Assembly: GCA_010672825.2 (NCBI GenBank) | Contig: JAAHFU020000004.1 | Span: 62,001 to 126,000 of the forward strand | DNA: 64,000 bases | Source: Leptolyngbya sp. SIO1E4 | GTDB lineage: Bacteria > Cyanobacteriota > Cyanobacteriia > Phormidesmidales > Phormidesmidaceae | Reading direction: 5' to 3' | Shown here: positions 25,791 to 35,311 of the stretch, in pieces | How the letters are laid out: each line of letters starts with the position of its first letter | Position numbering within the stretch: the first letter of the stretch is position 1 | Notes under the pieces: model-generated | Seen by the model: only the letters and a program-made list of their open reading frames with translations | Databases searched by the model: none | Told to the model about the DNA's origin: nothing | Made by a program: the position numbers and the translations under genes

Positions 25791-26828
25791 ATGAACAATC
25801 GCCATCAGTATTCGAACCCATGGCAACTATTTGTTCAGTCTATCCAAACGCGATCGCTTCACCCGGCTCAGCGATCTCTGAGCCGTCGGTTTTTCTTGCT
25901 GATGGGGGCTTCTACACTCATTACCTCTGCTTGCACAAGGGCAGGGCTACTGGACAATCAATCTGGTAATTCTGCGTCTGAAACCGTAAAAGGAGTCAAG
26001 CATGCCTTTGGCGAAACCGAAGTGCCCGCGAATCCAACCCAGATTATCGTGTGGGGATACGCCATAATCGACGCAGTGATAGCTCATGAAGCGCAACCGA
26101 TTGGGGTGCCGAATGGTGCCGTTGATCGGATGTCTTATTTCTCTTTGGATAAAGAGGCCGTTGCTGAAATTGGTGACCCAGGTCAGCCCAATCTGGAGAA
26201 GATTGCAGCCCTTCAGCCAGACCTCATCCTCACGCGCAAAAATAGAGTCCGTGATGCTGCTTATCCTCTCTTAGCGCAGATTGCTCCAACGATAGTGTTT
26301 GATATTGAGAATAATGCTGAGTGGAGAGAATTGACTCGTCTCTGTGGAGAAGCCTTGGGCAAACCATTGACAACTGCAAAGCTATCAGCCGCCTATGAGA
26401 CGAAGCTTCAGGAGGTTAGAACTCAATTTTCTCAAAAAGGCGAACCACCCCAGGTCTCTGTCGTATATGTCTCTCCAGAAAGTATTGGCGCGATGGGAAC
26501 AGAGACTTTCGCAGGTAGCGTATTAGCATATGCAGGACTATCCCGTCCACCCAGCCAAGCCCAAGCGCAAGGCCCCAGAAATCTTTCCCTAGAATCGCTC
26601 GACCTGCTCGATGGGGATGTCATCTTTCTGATGAAGCCACAGACCGACACTGATGCTGCAGTAGAAATACGCACGGAAATCGATCGCATTCAAGCGCATC
26701 CCCTATGGTCTCAGCTCAAGGCCGTGCAGATGAATCAAGTGTATGAGGTTGGTCCCCATTGGGCGGTTGGTAGCTATATTGCAGCTAATCTCATCCTGGA
26801 TGATTTGTTGAAATATCTGGCCAATTAA
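25791..26828 (+). CDS. iron-siderophore ABC transporter substrate-binding lipoprotein (FecB/FhuD-like)
   Basis: A ~345-residue periplasmic binding protein of the ferric-siderophore class. The signal region carries a twin-arginine motif SRRFFLL followed by a lipobox-like ITSAC (Cys ~48), so a Tat-exported lipoprotein is predicted. The mature part shows the class III fold: NPTQIIVWGYAIIDAVIAHEAQPIGV, a long linking helix, and PNLEKIAALQPDLILT. AGGTGG (25777-25782) stands 8 bases before the ATG at 25791; a GTG four codons upstream is less likely. The gene follows the TonB receptor by ~70 bases and probably shares its transcript. No permease or ATPase gene is present in the window. Confidence 0.88.
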   Translation: MNNRHQYSNPWQLFVQSIQTRSLHPAQRSLSRRFFLLMGASTLITSACTRAGLLDNQSGNSASETVKGVKHAFGETEVPANPTQIIVWGYAIIDAVIAHEAQPIGVPNGAVDRMSYFSLDKEAVAEIGDPGQPNLEKIAALQPDLILTRKNRVRDAAYPLLAQIAPTIVFDIENNAEWRELTRLCGEALGKPLTTAKLSAAYETKLQEVRTQFSQKGEPPQVSVVYVSPESIGAMGTETFAGSVLAYAGLSRPPSQAQAQGPRNLSLESLDLLDGDVIFLMKPQTDTDAAVEIRTEIDRIQAHPLWSQLKAVQMNQVYEVGPHWAVGSYIAANLILDDLLKYLAN

Positions 26829-26847
26829 AAAATGCGTCCTGAGCGAT

Positions 26848-27213
26848 GTGGCCCGGATAAAAGCCTTACTCCTGGCAAAGCGGGAAGCATTCGCAATAAC
26901 CTTGCTGACGTTGCAATATACCCAGGCGCTGGATAATCTCACCGAGATGTTCATCAAGCAAAAGTCATCGGTCCGTCTGGATGTCCTCCGCCTCAAAGCC
27001 AGTGCTCGCGACACCAACCTGATTGAGGCCACGAAATCTATTGTCTTGTTAGATCTTCGCTGGGTGTCACAAAAAGGGCAATTAAACGACCCACATGGGC
27101 AAAGCCTGCACTGCGATAACAGACCGCGCGATAATGTTGCAAGTGATTTTGAAGCGTCTCAGGAATCCCTACCAGGGGCAGCATTAGTTTGGCTCCAAAC
27201 CCATCCATCCTGA
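26848..27213 (+). pseudogene. possible transposase remnant
   Basis: A plus-strand frame whose first half (ALLLAKREAFAITLLTLQ and YTQALDNLTEMFIKQ) has real-protein composition. It vaguely recalls a helical region of Tn3-family transposases; this is from memory and uncertain. The sequence after IKQ loses that character, and no catalytic residues are present. The gap between the binding-protein gene and the convergent exporter gene (26829-27240) contains nothing else recognisable. Confidence 0.25.
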
Positions 27214-27240
27214 TTTTCTATCAGAAGGCATCTCCAGGCT

Positions 27241-28539
27241 TTACTCTCCCTTCAGAGCATTCCAAGTCGCGTCTTCGACCTGTCGTAGCCTACGTACTCC
27301 ATATCCTCCTAGGGAAACCAACACACCAAAACTCGCAAACAGCAACATCTGTAGCGCCATTCCTGCTCCAAGGCCAACGCCAAGGATATTGCCAAAGGGC
27401 TTAGCAAGAGCACCTCCAGGTTGCATTGCTGGCTCAAAGACGTGATCGGCTAATGGCCCTGAAATCATAGCCCCTAGGGGGATAAATAATCGTGTAAGCA
27501 AAAATCGCGCGGCAAATACACGCCCTTGCACCTCTGGCTCTACCTGCGATCGCCAAATAGCTTTACTACAGCTCATGGGAAATGGCGCACAAAATCCACT
27601 CACTAAAGCTGTCCCAATTTTGACGACGTTCTGTTGAGCTAGAGCTAATATAATCAGCGCCGTTTTCGAAACCACTTCAGGTATCAACAAACCATGAATC
27701 CGCCGCTTTGGTCCTCCCCAAATGCTGAGAGTTACTCCTCCTAAAAGTCCACCAACGCCAAAAAAGGAAAAAAGTACCCCGACAAATCTAGGGTTGTTGC
27801 CACTATGAGCTAGTAACATCGCAGGCAAAATTGTGAGGCTAATACTGTTGATAATGTTAATAATCAAGATGAAGCTTAAAAATACCTTCAGTTTGGGACG
27901 TTTCCATAAATAACGAATGCCGAATGTGAGTCGCTGTATAACCGTTTCAGAAGAGGCTGATTGATGTGATCGCTGCTCAGTTGGCTGTGGGATAGAAACA
28001 ACGTTGAGAGATGTAAAAGCCACCCCAAATGTAATAAGATCGACAATGAGGATACCGCTTAGACCAGTAATGTTATAAAAAGCTCCAGCCATAGCAGGGG
28101 CAAAAATGTAGCTACCTGACATTTGCAACGATTCAAATGCTGAGGCCCGAGCATAGTGTTGCTTCGGAACAATCAACGACATTGAAGTTGAGTGCGCTAA
28201 TCCCTGAATGTAGCCGAACAACCCATTAGTCGCGCCAGAAACATAGAGATGCCAGATTTGAAGATGGTTAGTCAAGAACAAGGCTAGCAGCATAATAGTG
28301 GATAGCCCTGCCACTGTGTCGCCCAGTAGCATAAGATGTTTGCGATTAAAGCGATCAACCCAAATGCCTGCAAAGGGGGAAATTAACAGTCTGGGGATTT
28401 GTGTCACAACCAGGATGAAAGAAAGAGGAGTCGCTTGGCCAGTAACCTCCCAAGCCCAGATAGCGATGGCAAAGTTGGTCATCTCAGAGCCTAGAAGGGA
28501 GGCGAATTGACCTAGCCAAATGATCAGAAAAGTGTGCAC
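27241..28539 (-). CDS. MFS exporter, probable siderophore efflux (EntS-like)
   Basis: A 432-residue protein with about 11-12 membrane segments and the MFS motif A-like loop GIWVDRFNRKHLM (~58-70). The MFS_3/EntS type is suggested by the N-terminal LIIWLGQFASLLGSEMTNFA. EntS-type proteins export newly made siderophores across the inner membrane. Its place, convergent to the uptake genes and downstream of the NRPS operon, supports export of the locus product. It begins with GTG (28539) without a strong Shine-Dalgarno. A 560-base gap separates it from the aminotransferase, so it may have its own promoter. Confidence 0.82.
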   Translation of the reverse strand: MHTFLIIWLGQFASLLGSEMTNFAIAIWAWEVTGQATPLSFILVVTQIPRLLISPFAGIWVDRFNRKHLMLLGDTVAGLSTIMLLALFLTNHLQIWHLYVSGATNGLFGYIQGLAHSTSMSLIVPKQHYARASAFESLQMSGSYIFAPAMAGAFYNITGLSGILIVDLITFGVAFTSLNVVSIPQPTEQRSHQSASSETVIQRLTFGIRYLWKRPKLKVFLSFILIINIINSISLTILPAMLLAHSGNNPRFVGVLFSFFGVGGLLGGVTLSIWGGPKRRIHGLLIPEVVSKTALIILALAQQNVVKIGTALVSGFCAPFPMSCSKAIWRSQVEPEVQGRVFAARFLLTRLFIPLGAMISGPLADHVFEPAMQPGGALAKPFGNILGVGLGAGMALQMLLFASFGVLVSLGGYGVRRLRQVEDATWNALKGE

Positions 28540-29100
28540 GGTGGCTAATAAACGTGTTGGGAAATAGAAGAGAACAAGCTCTTATTAACAATTTCAGGCA
28601 AATGCTAATACTGAGAGAGTTCTCAATCGAGACTACCTGCTGCAAACTCTAATCGAGCTGAACTGGCGTGTTTTCAATGCCTTGCCACCTACCTTTGGTG
28701 CATTCTGTAAGCAGAGCCTATAGCCGCTCTCCTGTCAATACTCCCTCGACGGCAGTCGCAAAACACGATTGCATTCGATCAAGGCGAAACAGTTCTACAC
28801 CATGCTCTATCTCAAAATATTATTCCAACTTTGAGGCTTAAGCCACCATCAGATATATCAAAGGTGACCCAAAAACCGCCAGCAACAACACACTGGCAAA
28901 AACTGTGAGCACCAGTTCGATGATTTAATCAGCAGGATATTTATGGAACGTCATCAACTTTTGAGTATGTTGGTTAGTTGCTATAAATTATGTGTGACGA
29001 GATTATCTCACGAGTAACCACAAAACCATTCTGAAACAGCGCAAGAAAAGACTGCTTTGGCTTGACTTCTCAAAACTCAGATTGAGCCTCAATCTTAAGA
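28540..29100. other. intergenic region upstream of the exporter gene
   Basis: About 560 bases between the aminotransferase and exporter genes. Near the left of the middle, the minus strand can encode a 24-residue hydrophobic peptide (28838-28912, GTG start, MLTVFASVLLLAVFGSPLIY...), either a fragment or a tiny membrane peptide. A short inverted repeat (29079-29095) follows the aminotransferase stop. No clear Fur box or gene was found; the exporter promoter should lie here. Confidence 0.4.
29079..29095 (-). terminator. short inverted repeat after the aminotransferase gene
   Basis: AGATTGAG (29079-29086) and CTCAATCT (29088-29095) form a perfect 8-bp stem with a 1-base centre, 6 bases past the stop codon of the aminotransferase. 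The following T-tract on the minus strand is short (GAGTTTT), so termination may be weak. Confidence 0.35.
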
Positions 29101-30522
29101 TTATCCAGGCAAGAAATTGCCCTCTCTTAGCGAACTTACACTATCTCCAATAGCTTGGAGGACATAATCAAAATCTTGGGTCGTGTGAGCTGTAGATAAA
29201 GAACCACAATTCCCTCTAAGATACACTCCCCTGTCGAACAGGTGATAGCGAATTAATGCCATACCTACTAAAATAGCAGGATTTTTAGAAACAGAGAGTC
29301 CCCCCATCAAGGTGATGCCAAAACGTGAGCCAAAGTATTTAAACTGAAAGGGCAATTTTTCTGTCGTAAAGTAATCATTAACCGTTTTGACAAATTCTGA
29401 AGTACGTTGATTCAATTTCTGTTGTAGAGTAGGTCCCTTAGCCTGGAGATGCTTGAGCACAGATAAGGCAGCAGCCATTGAGAGGGGATGACAACTGTAG
29501 GTGCTACCAAACACCGTCTTCTTTGCTTGAGGGTAGGACATATCTCCATAATTCCATACCCCACCATCGATTCTATCCATGTAAATAGCCTTACCAGCAA
29601 CAATACCAATCGGCATACCGCCACCAACAGGCTTTCCGTAAATTGCTAGGTCAGCTTCGATATTAAACCATGCCTGAGTTCCGCCTGGGTGAATGCGAAA
29701 ACCAAAAACTGTTTCGTCAAAGATTAAAGCTATTTCCGATTCTTGGGTTAATTTTCTCAGCTGTTGAAGAAATGCTTGAGGCTGTAAATCCAGTCGGTCA
29801 CTGCGTTGGCTCTGCACAGGCTCAACTAGAACGGCAGCCAGTTCATGCTTATGAGCCTCCATAACTTCAAGAGATCGAGGATTGTCGTATTCTAAAATTA
29901 AGACATCCTTCACACTATTTGGTGTGATACCTGGAGCAATGGACACCACCTGAGAATTTCCCTCATTCGTCTGGTTTATGGCTAATACTCCATCAGAATT
30001 GCCATGGTAAGCACCTTCGAACAAAACAATCTTGTTGCGACCTGTTGCTGCTCTTGCCAAACGCAATGCCATAATCACCGCTTCTGTACGCGTACCGCAG
30101 AAAGCGACCCGTTCCATCTGTGTAAATTCACAGATCAATTTAGCAACTTCACCAGCAGTTTCCGCCGTCATTCCAAGCTGTATTCCTTGCTCTAGTTGAT
30201 CTTTAAATGCCTCTTGGAGAAATTGAGGATTATGGCCAAAGAGAGAAATTCCAAAACTCATAGTTAAATCTATATATTCATTCCCATCTGCATCCCATAT
30301 TTTGGATCCTTGAGAGCGTTTTCCAAACAGGGGATAAATCATCTCCTTGATAGGGAAAAAGAATTCTCCCTGGCCCCTATCATCTGCTAGAACTGGCCGA
30401 TAGGTTGACATAAGTTGCTTCGAGGTCTGGGTTCGCTTAGTGTAGCGCGTTATAAAAGCCTCAAGGTAACTCTGTTGTTGGAGGTTCAATTTCCCGGGTG
30501 ATTCTGATTTATTAGGTTGCAT
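29101..30522 (-). CDS. class III aminotransferase, glutamate-1-semialdehyde aminomutase-like, of the NRPS/PKS cluster
   Basis: A 473-residue PLP enzyme. Recognisable parts are WDADGNEYIDLTMSFGISLFGHNP, the PLP-phosphate region FCGTRTEAVIMALRLARAATGR, the YHGNSDG loop, the Asp of IFDETVFGFR, and the Schiff-base Lys in AIYGKPVGGGMPIG. This GSA-AT-like branch is used in hybrid NRPS/PKS lines (as fused domains in McyE- and mycosubtilin-type synthases) to turn a carrier-bound beta-keto group into a beta-amine. Here it is a free protein directly downstream of the NRPS genes. The PKS module at 35312-39853 lacks a ketoreductase and could supply the beta-keto intermediate. AGAGG lies 4 bases before the ATG. 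Confidence 0.85.
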   Translation of the reverse strand: MQPNKSESPGKLNLQQQSYLEAFITRYTKRTQTSKQLMSTYRPVLADDRGQGEFFFPIKEMIYPLFGKRSQGSKIWDADGNEYIDLTMSFGISLFGHNPQFLQEAFKDQLEQGIQLGMTAETAGEVAKLICEFTQMERVAFCGTRTEAVIMALRLARAATGRNKIVLFEGAYHGNSDGVLAINQTNEGNSQVVSIAPGITPNSVKDVLILEYDNPRSLEVMEAHKHELAAVLVEPVQSQRSDRLDLQPQAFLQQLRKLTQESEIALIFDETVFGFRIHPGGTQAWFNIEADLAIYGKPVGGGMPIGIVAGKAIYMDRIDGGVWNYGDMSYPQAKKTVFGSTYSCHPLSMAAALSVLKHLQAKGPTLQQKLNQRTSEFVKTVNDYFTTEKLPFQFKYFGSRFGITLMGGLSVSKNPAILVGMALIRYHLFDRGVYLRGNCGSLSTAHTTQDFDYVLQAIGDSVSSLREGNFLPG

Positions 30523-30604
30523 AGCACCTCTGGGTTTGGTTGAGATTCTAATTAGCTGTTTTTTAACTTGCCGGTTCCCTTTTTCTGTATAAATTGCTTC
30601 AGCA

Positions 30605-33600
30605 CTAAGTTTTACCTATAAGACGCAAGTCTGAAAGGCACTGATCAGGATCGGCGACAATTTTTTCTAGCAAGTTCTGGAAATGTTCAGACATTCGGCT
30701 AATGGTCTCAGCCTTAAATAAATCAGTGCTGTATTCCAAAAAACCAGTTACTTTTTCCCCAACATCCATTAAGCTCAGAGTCAGGTCGCACCTTGCTGTC
30801 CCCCAATTATATTGAAAAGGTAAAGTAGTAAAATCGAGACCTAAGGAGTCTACCGTTGGTATTTCTAAGAATTGCTTATAAACAAACATGGCTTGAAATA
30901 ATGGAGTTCGACTGGTATCGGATTCTGCTTGCAAAGCCGATACCAATCTACTGAAAGGCATGTCTAGATAATTATATATTTCCAGGCTAACCCCACGGAC
31001 TCGACCCAGCAACTCACGAAAACTAGGATTATCGGAAAGATCTGTTCGTAGTACTAGAAAATTTAGGAAGGATCCAATTAGCCCCTCAAGTTCATGCCTG
31101 GTCCGATTGTCAGCAGATGTCCCGATCAGCAGATCGTCCTGGCTCGTATAGCTATAGAGTAGTACCTGATAAGCTGCCAGATTTATGATGAACATACTCA
31201 CCTCCTCTTCTTGACTTAACATCCTGAGCGCTCTTGTGAGCTCCTTAGAAAAGGTCAGGAAATGAGTTGAACCTCGGAAAGTCTTAACTGGTGGACGCAG
31301 ATAGTCTGTAGGCAAGTTGAGAACAGGGAGAGAACCCGCTAGCCTCTTTTTCCAGTAAGACATTTGGGTCTCTAACACTTCTTTTGACAAAGATTGTTTC
31401 TGCCAATGTACAAAATCCGCATATTGGATAGGTAGTTCAGTTAATGGTGATGGTTTCCCAGCGGAGAAAGCTTTGTAAAGAATTCCTAGTTCTTTCAGGA
31501 GTACGTTTCGAGACCAGGCATCAAAGGCATTTTGATGCACAGTTATAAGTAAAATATACTCCGATTTTTCCAGTTGAAGTACAGTAGTTCGTAGTAATGG
31601 CTCGCTCGCAAGATCAAATGGTCGCCGGATATCCTCACGAGCCATCTGTGTCGCTCTAGCTAACTTTTCATCCTTTGGTAAGTCTTGTAGATCTAAAACC
31701 GATAAAGTCAAATTAAAGGGCTGTACTATGGTCAATTTAAGTTGTCCATCAATTACACTGAAGTTAGTACGTAATGCTTCATGGCGCTGCAAAATTACAT
31801 TGAAGCTCTGCTCTAAAGCAACTATATTAAGGGCACCTTTGAAGCGGAACACCGTAGGAGTGCTGTAGAAGTAATGATCAGGGGGAACATGTTTCCCGAT
31901 AAACCAGATGCGTTCTTGATTGAACGATAGCTGCAATTCCTGGTTCCGTGAAATTGGCACTAGAGGCAAAGTTTGTAAACCTTGCATGTCTTTGCGAGCT
32001 GTTTCAATGCGTTCGCTCAAACTAGCTACTGTAGGTAGTTCGAACAGAGCACGTAGAGGTAATTCTATTTGAAAGGTACTGCGAACCTGCGAAATGAGAC
32101 GAACTGCCAGTAGAGAATGTCCACCTAAATCGAAGAAATTATCATAGATGCCAACTTGATCAAGCCCAAAGACATTAGACCAAATTCCTGCTAGCAGTTC
32201 CTCAGTCAATGTGCGAGGTGGGACAAATTCTTTTTCCAGAGGAGATCTAGTGGTATCAGGTGCTGGCAGAGCTTTGCGATCTATCTTGCCGTTGGGCGTC
32301 AAAGGTAGCGCCTTCAGAATCACAAAGGCACTCGGTATCATATACTCAGGCAGAACCTCTTTTACAAAGCTACGTAGTTGTGGAACTAACTTGTGAAAAA
32401 TCTGACCATTAGAGTCCTGATAATCTAACTTTGGAACTACATAAGCAACCAGGCGCTTGTTCCCAGAGTTGTCTTTTCGAGCTACGACCAGAGTCTTCAG
32501 CACCGCTGGGTTCTTTGACAGCAGTGCTTCGATTTCTCCAGGTTCGATGCGGAAGCCACGGATCTTCACCTGATGATCAATACGACCCAGAAATTCAATG
32601 TTGCCATCAGGCAAGTATCGAGCTAAATCCCCTGTTTTATATATCTTCAAACTTTGATTTTTAGCTTCTGACCCAGCAAAAGGATTGGAAAGGAACTTCT
32701 CAGAGGTTAAGTCTGGGCGATTGAGGTAGCTTTTCGCTAGTCCAGTCCCTGCTATGTAGAGTTCTCCTGGTACTTCTATAGGAACTGGCTTAAAGCATTT
32801 ATCTAAGATATAAATTTGGGTGTTAGCAATGGGACGCCCAATCGAGGGAAGCGATGGCCAACTACTAGGAAAACCTTTTAATGCAGAAGCAGTTGCCACA
32901 TGAGTTTCGGTTGGTCCATATTGATTTTCCAACCTGCAATTAGGCAATTTATCAAAAAAATTTACTAGCGTCTGGGTGATTCGTAATTGTTCCCCCGCAG
33001 TAATCAGTTCACATAAGTTAGGTAGCAAAAATTCAGTGTTATTAGCATTCTGAGCCAACTGTTCGAGAGCTACAAACGGTAGAAATAGTCTTTCCACGCC
33101 TTGCTGCATAAGCAACTTTAACAATGCTACTCCATCCCTTCGCGTATCTTCTGCTACTAAGATTAATGTTCCACCAGACAACCAGGTAGAGAAAATTTCC
33201 TGGAAGGAAACATCAAAGCTTATTGGGGCAAATTGACTTGTTTTAGTGCCGTATTTTGCAGAGGATCGCTCTAGTTGCCAAAGTATAAGATTAACGAGGG
33301 AAGCATGATGCATGGCAACACCTTTAGGTTGCCCAGTAGAACCAGACGTGTAGATTACATAAGCCAAATTATTCGAGCATACTCCAGAACCGAAATCCTC
33401 CAGGCCGTATTGCTCCATCACTCCCCAACCTGTATCTAAATGAACTTCCTGAACTTGTTCTTTTAGCCAAAATTCGGACAAAGATCGTTGAGTCAACAAC
33501 ACCTCAATACCTGAATCAGCTAGCATATAATTCAGTCGTTCTGCTGGATAATTAGGGTCAAGGGGTACGTAGGCTCCACCCGCTTTAAGGATCCCCAACA

Positions 33601-35200
33601 ATCCCACCACCATTTCCACTGAGCGCTCAACACAGATACCAACTAGTCTCTCTGGCTTGACGCCCAGCTTTTGCAGGTAGCAGGCTAGTTGATTTGCCTT
33701 AGCATTCAGCTCATGGTAAGTTAGCTGTTGGCCTTCAAAAACTACGGCAACAGCATCAGGGGTTCGTTTTACCTGAGCCTCAAATATCTCGTGGATACAT
33801 TGGTCCTTAGGATAATCGATCAGGGTATCATTCCACTCAACTAACAGCTGCTGCCGTTCTTCCTCTGTTAATATCGATAGGTTAGATAGACATTGTTCGG
33901 AACTAGTTACCATAACTTCTAGCAAATTCCGAAAGTGCCCTAACAACCGGTTGATACTAGAATCCTGAAAGCAGCAGCAATCATAATAAATTTCTATTGA
34001 TAATTCAGAACCAGGTTTAGCTAAGACAGTCAGCGGATAGTTAGTTTTTTCAAATTCACTGTAATCATGGAGTTCTACACTTCTAGCCTTTTCTGGCGAA
34101 TCAGCAAACCCTGGAGCATTACTAAAAACTACGAGACTCTCGAATAAGGGCAAACCCCGAGGCACATCACTCCACTCTTGAATATTTATTAGTGGACTGT
34201 ACTCGTACTGGCGCATATCTAACTGTTGCGCTTGCAGCTTTTTAAGCCAAGAGAGAAGATTTTCTCCCCAATTTACCTGTACTCGCATTGGCAGGGTGTT
34301 AAGGAACATCCCCACCATAGACTCAATCCCTTCGATGGTCGCTGGACGACCATTAGTAGTCGTACCAAAAATAACATCCTCTTCTCTGCTGTAAATACTC
34401 AACAAGAGAGTCCAGGCCCCTTGCACAAGGGTGTTTAATGTCAATCGGTGCTGCTGGACAAAAGAGTTGAGAGCTGCTGTCGATGATGCTGAAAGCTTGA
34501 TTTGTCGCTTTTTATGACCTTCTTGCTGACTGCCCAAATTGCCAGATCTTTGATTTACCCCTAAAGAAGTTGGCACCTCTATACCTTTAAGCGATCGCCG
34601 CCAGAAAGCCTCTGCTTGAGACAAATCTTGCTGCTGAAGCCAGTTAATATAGTCTCGGTAGGGGCGAGGTGGTTTCAGATTTAAAGCTTGATTTTGACAC
34701 AAGGCTTCGTAAAAACTCAGAACTTCCTTGAAAACTAAGGATAAAGACCAGCCATCTAGTAGTAAATGGTGATAGCTCCAAACAATTTGAGACGTGTCCT
34801 CAGATAAACGTATCAAGGCTAGACGCATTAATGGCGCTTCAGAAAGATTAAAGCCACGCTCCTGATCAACTTTTAGAAACGTCTCTAACTGCTCTTCTTG
34901 TGATGTTTGAGATAGCTGGCACCAGTCTTGCTCTTCCCAAGGAAGATCTATCTGATCGTATACAACTTGATAGGGTTGTTCGAGATTTTCCCAATAGAAA
35001 GCTGTCCGTAGAATGGGATGCCGGGCCATGACTTGTTGCCAAGCCTGCTGCAACATTGAAGTATCAAAGTCACCCTTTAAAGTCCAGGAGAATTGCTGTA
35101 AATAAACTCCCGATGTAGGCGCACAGAGTGTATGAAACAGCATTCCTTGCTGCATCGGGGAAAGATTATAGATATCTTGAACGTTGGCTTGTTGCATCAT
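30605..35200 (-). CDS. NRPS, C-A(Pro-like)-T plus degenerate terminal C domain
   Basis: A 1531-residue NRPS, apparently the last module. It starts with a COM-like acceptor (VQDIYNLSPMQQGMLFH) and a C domain with HHLLLDG. The A domain (YTSGSTGQPKG; FDVSFQEIF; YGPTETHVA; YKTGDLARY; NGKIDRKALP) reads by eye DVQFIAQVAK, closest to proline-type pockets. The carrier has GGHSLL. A second condensation domain (~1085-1531) ends the protein; its motif is HQNAFDA (1222-1228) instead of HHxxxDG, so the catalytic second His is Gln. No thioesterase or reductase follows. It lies 111 bases after the PKS gene and 82 before the aminotransferase. Confidence 0.9.
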   Translation of the reverse strand: MMQQANVQDIYNLSPMQQGMLFHTLCAPTSGVYLQQFSWTLKGDFDTSMLQQAWQQVMARHPILRTAFYWENLEQPYQVVYDQIDLPWEEQDWCQLSQTSQEEQLETFLKVDQERGFNLSEAPLMRLALIRLSEDTSQIVWSYHHLLLDGWSLSLVFKEVLSFYEALCQNQALNLKPPRPYRDYINWLQQQDLSQAEAFWRRSLKGIEVPTSLGVNQRSGNLGSQQEGHKKRQIKLSASSTAALNSFVQQHRLTLNTLVQGAWTLLLSIYSREEDVIFGTTTNGRPATIEGIESMVGMFLNTLPMRVQVNWGENLLSWLKKLQAQQLDMRQYEYSPLINIQEWSDVPRGLPLFESLVVFSNAPGFADSPEKARSVELHDYSEFEKTNYPLTVLAKPGSELSIEIYYDCCCFQDSSINRLLGHFRNLLEVMVTSSEQCLSNLSILTEEERQQLLVEWNDTLIDYPKDQCIHEIFEAQVKRTPDAVAVVFEGQQLTYHELNAKANQLACYLQKLGVKPERLVGICVERSVEMVVGLLGILKAGGAYVPLDPNYPAERLNYMLADSGIEVLLTQRSLSEFWLKEQVQEVHLDTGWGVMEQYGLEDFGSGVCSNNLAYVIYTSGSTGQPKGVAMHHASLVNLILWQLERSSAKYGTKTSQFAPISFDVSFQEIFSTWLSGGTLILVAEDTRRDGVALLKLLMQQGVERLFLPFVALEQLAQNANNTEFLLPNLCELITAGEQLRITQTLVNFFDKLPNCRLENQYGPTETHVATASALKGFPSSWPSLPSIGRPIANTQIYILDKCFKPVPIEVPGELYIAGTGLAKSYLNRPDLTSEKFLSNPFAGSEAKNQSLKIYKTGDLARYLPDGNIEFLGRIDHQVKIRGFRIEPGEIEALLSKNPAVLKTLVVARKDNSGNKRLVAYVVPKLDYQDSNGQIFHKLVPQLRSFVKEVLPEYMIPSAFVILKALPLTPNGKIDRKALPAPDTTRSPLEKEFVPPRTLTEELLAGIWSNVFGLDQVGIYDNFFDLGGHSLLAVRLISQVRSTFQIELPLRALFELPTVASLSERIETARKDMQGLQTLPLVPISRNQELQLSFNQERIWFIGKHVPPDHYFYSTPTVFRFKGALNIVALEQSFNVILQRHEALRTNFSVIDGQLKLTIVQPFNLTLSVLDLQDLPKDEKLARATQMAREDIRRPFDLASEPLLRTTVLQLEKSEYILLITVHQNAFDAWSRNVLLKELGILYKAFSAGKPSPLTELPIQYADFVHWQKQSLSKEVLETQMSYWKKRLAGSLPVLNLPTDYLRPPVKTFRGSTHFLTFSKELTRALRMLSQEEEVSMFIINLAAYQVLLYSYTSQDDLLIGTSADNRTRHELEGLIGSFLNFLVLRTDLSDNPSFRELLGRVRGVSLEIYNYLDMPFSRLVSALQAESDTSRTPLFQAMFVYKQFLEIPTVDSLGLDFTTLPFQYNWGTARCDLTLSLMDVGEKVTGFLEYSTDLFKAETISRMSEHFQNLLEKIVADPDQCLSDLRLIGKT

Positions 35201-35311
35201 CTTTTTTGATTCCTAAATTGCATCTTTAATAAGCAGACAGAGATAGCAATTCTAAACTAGATTGTAAAGGCGTAGACGGGAACCTTATCAAGGACAGTAA
35301 AAGATGGAAGA

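Noticed and set aside
28838-28912. 24-codon hydrophobic minus-strand frame as a small membrane protein gene
   Set aside because: Too short, GTG start, a stop just upstream and no recognised family; mentioned only in the intergenic entry.
35201-35311. 111-base gap inside the NRPS operon as a possible internal promoter
   Set aside because: No clear -35/-10 pair or operator could be picked out.
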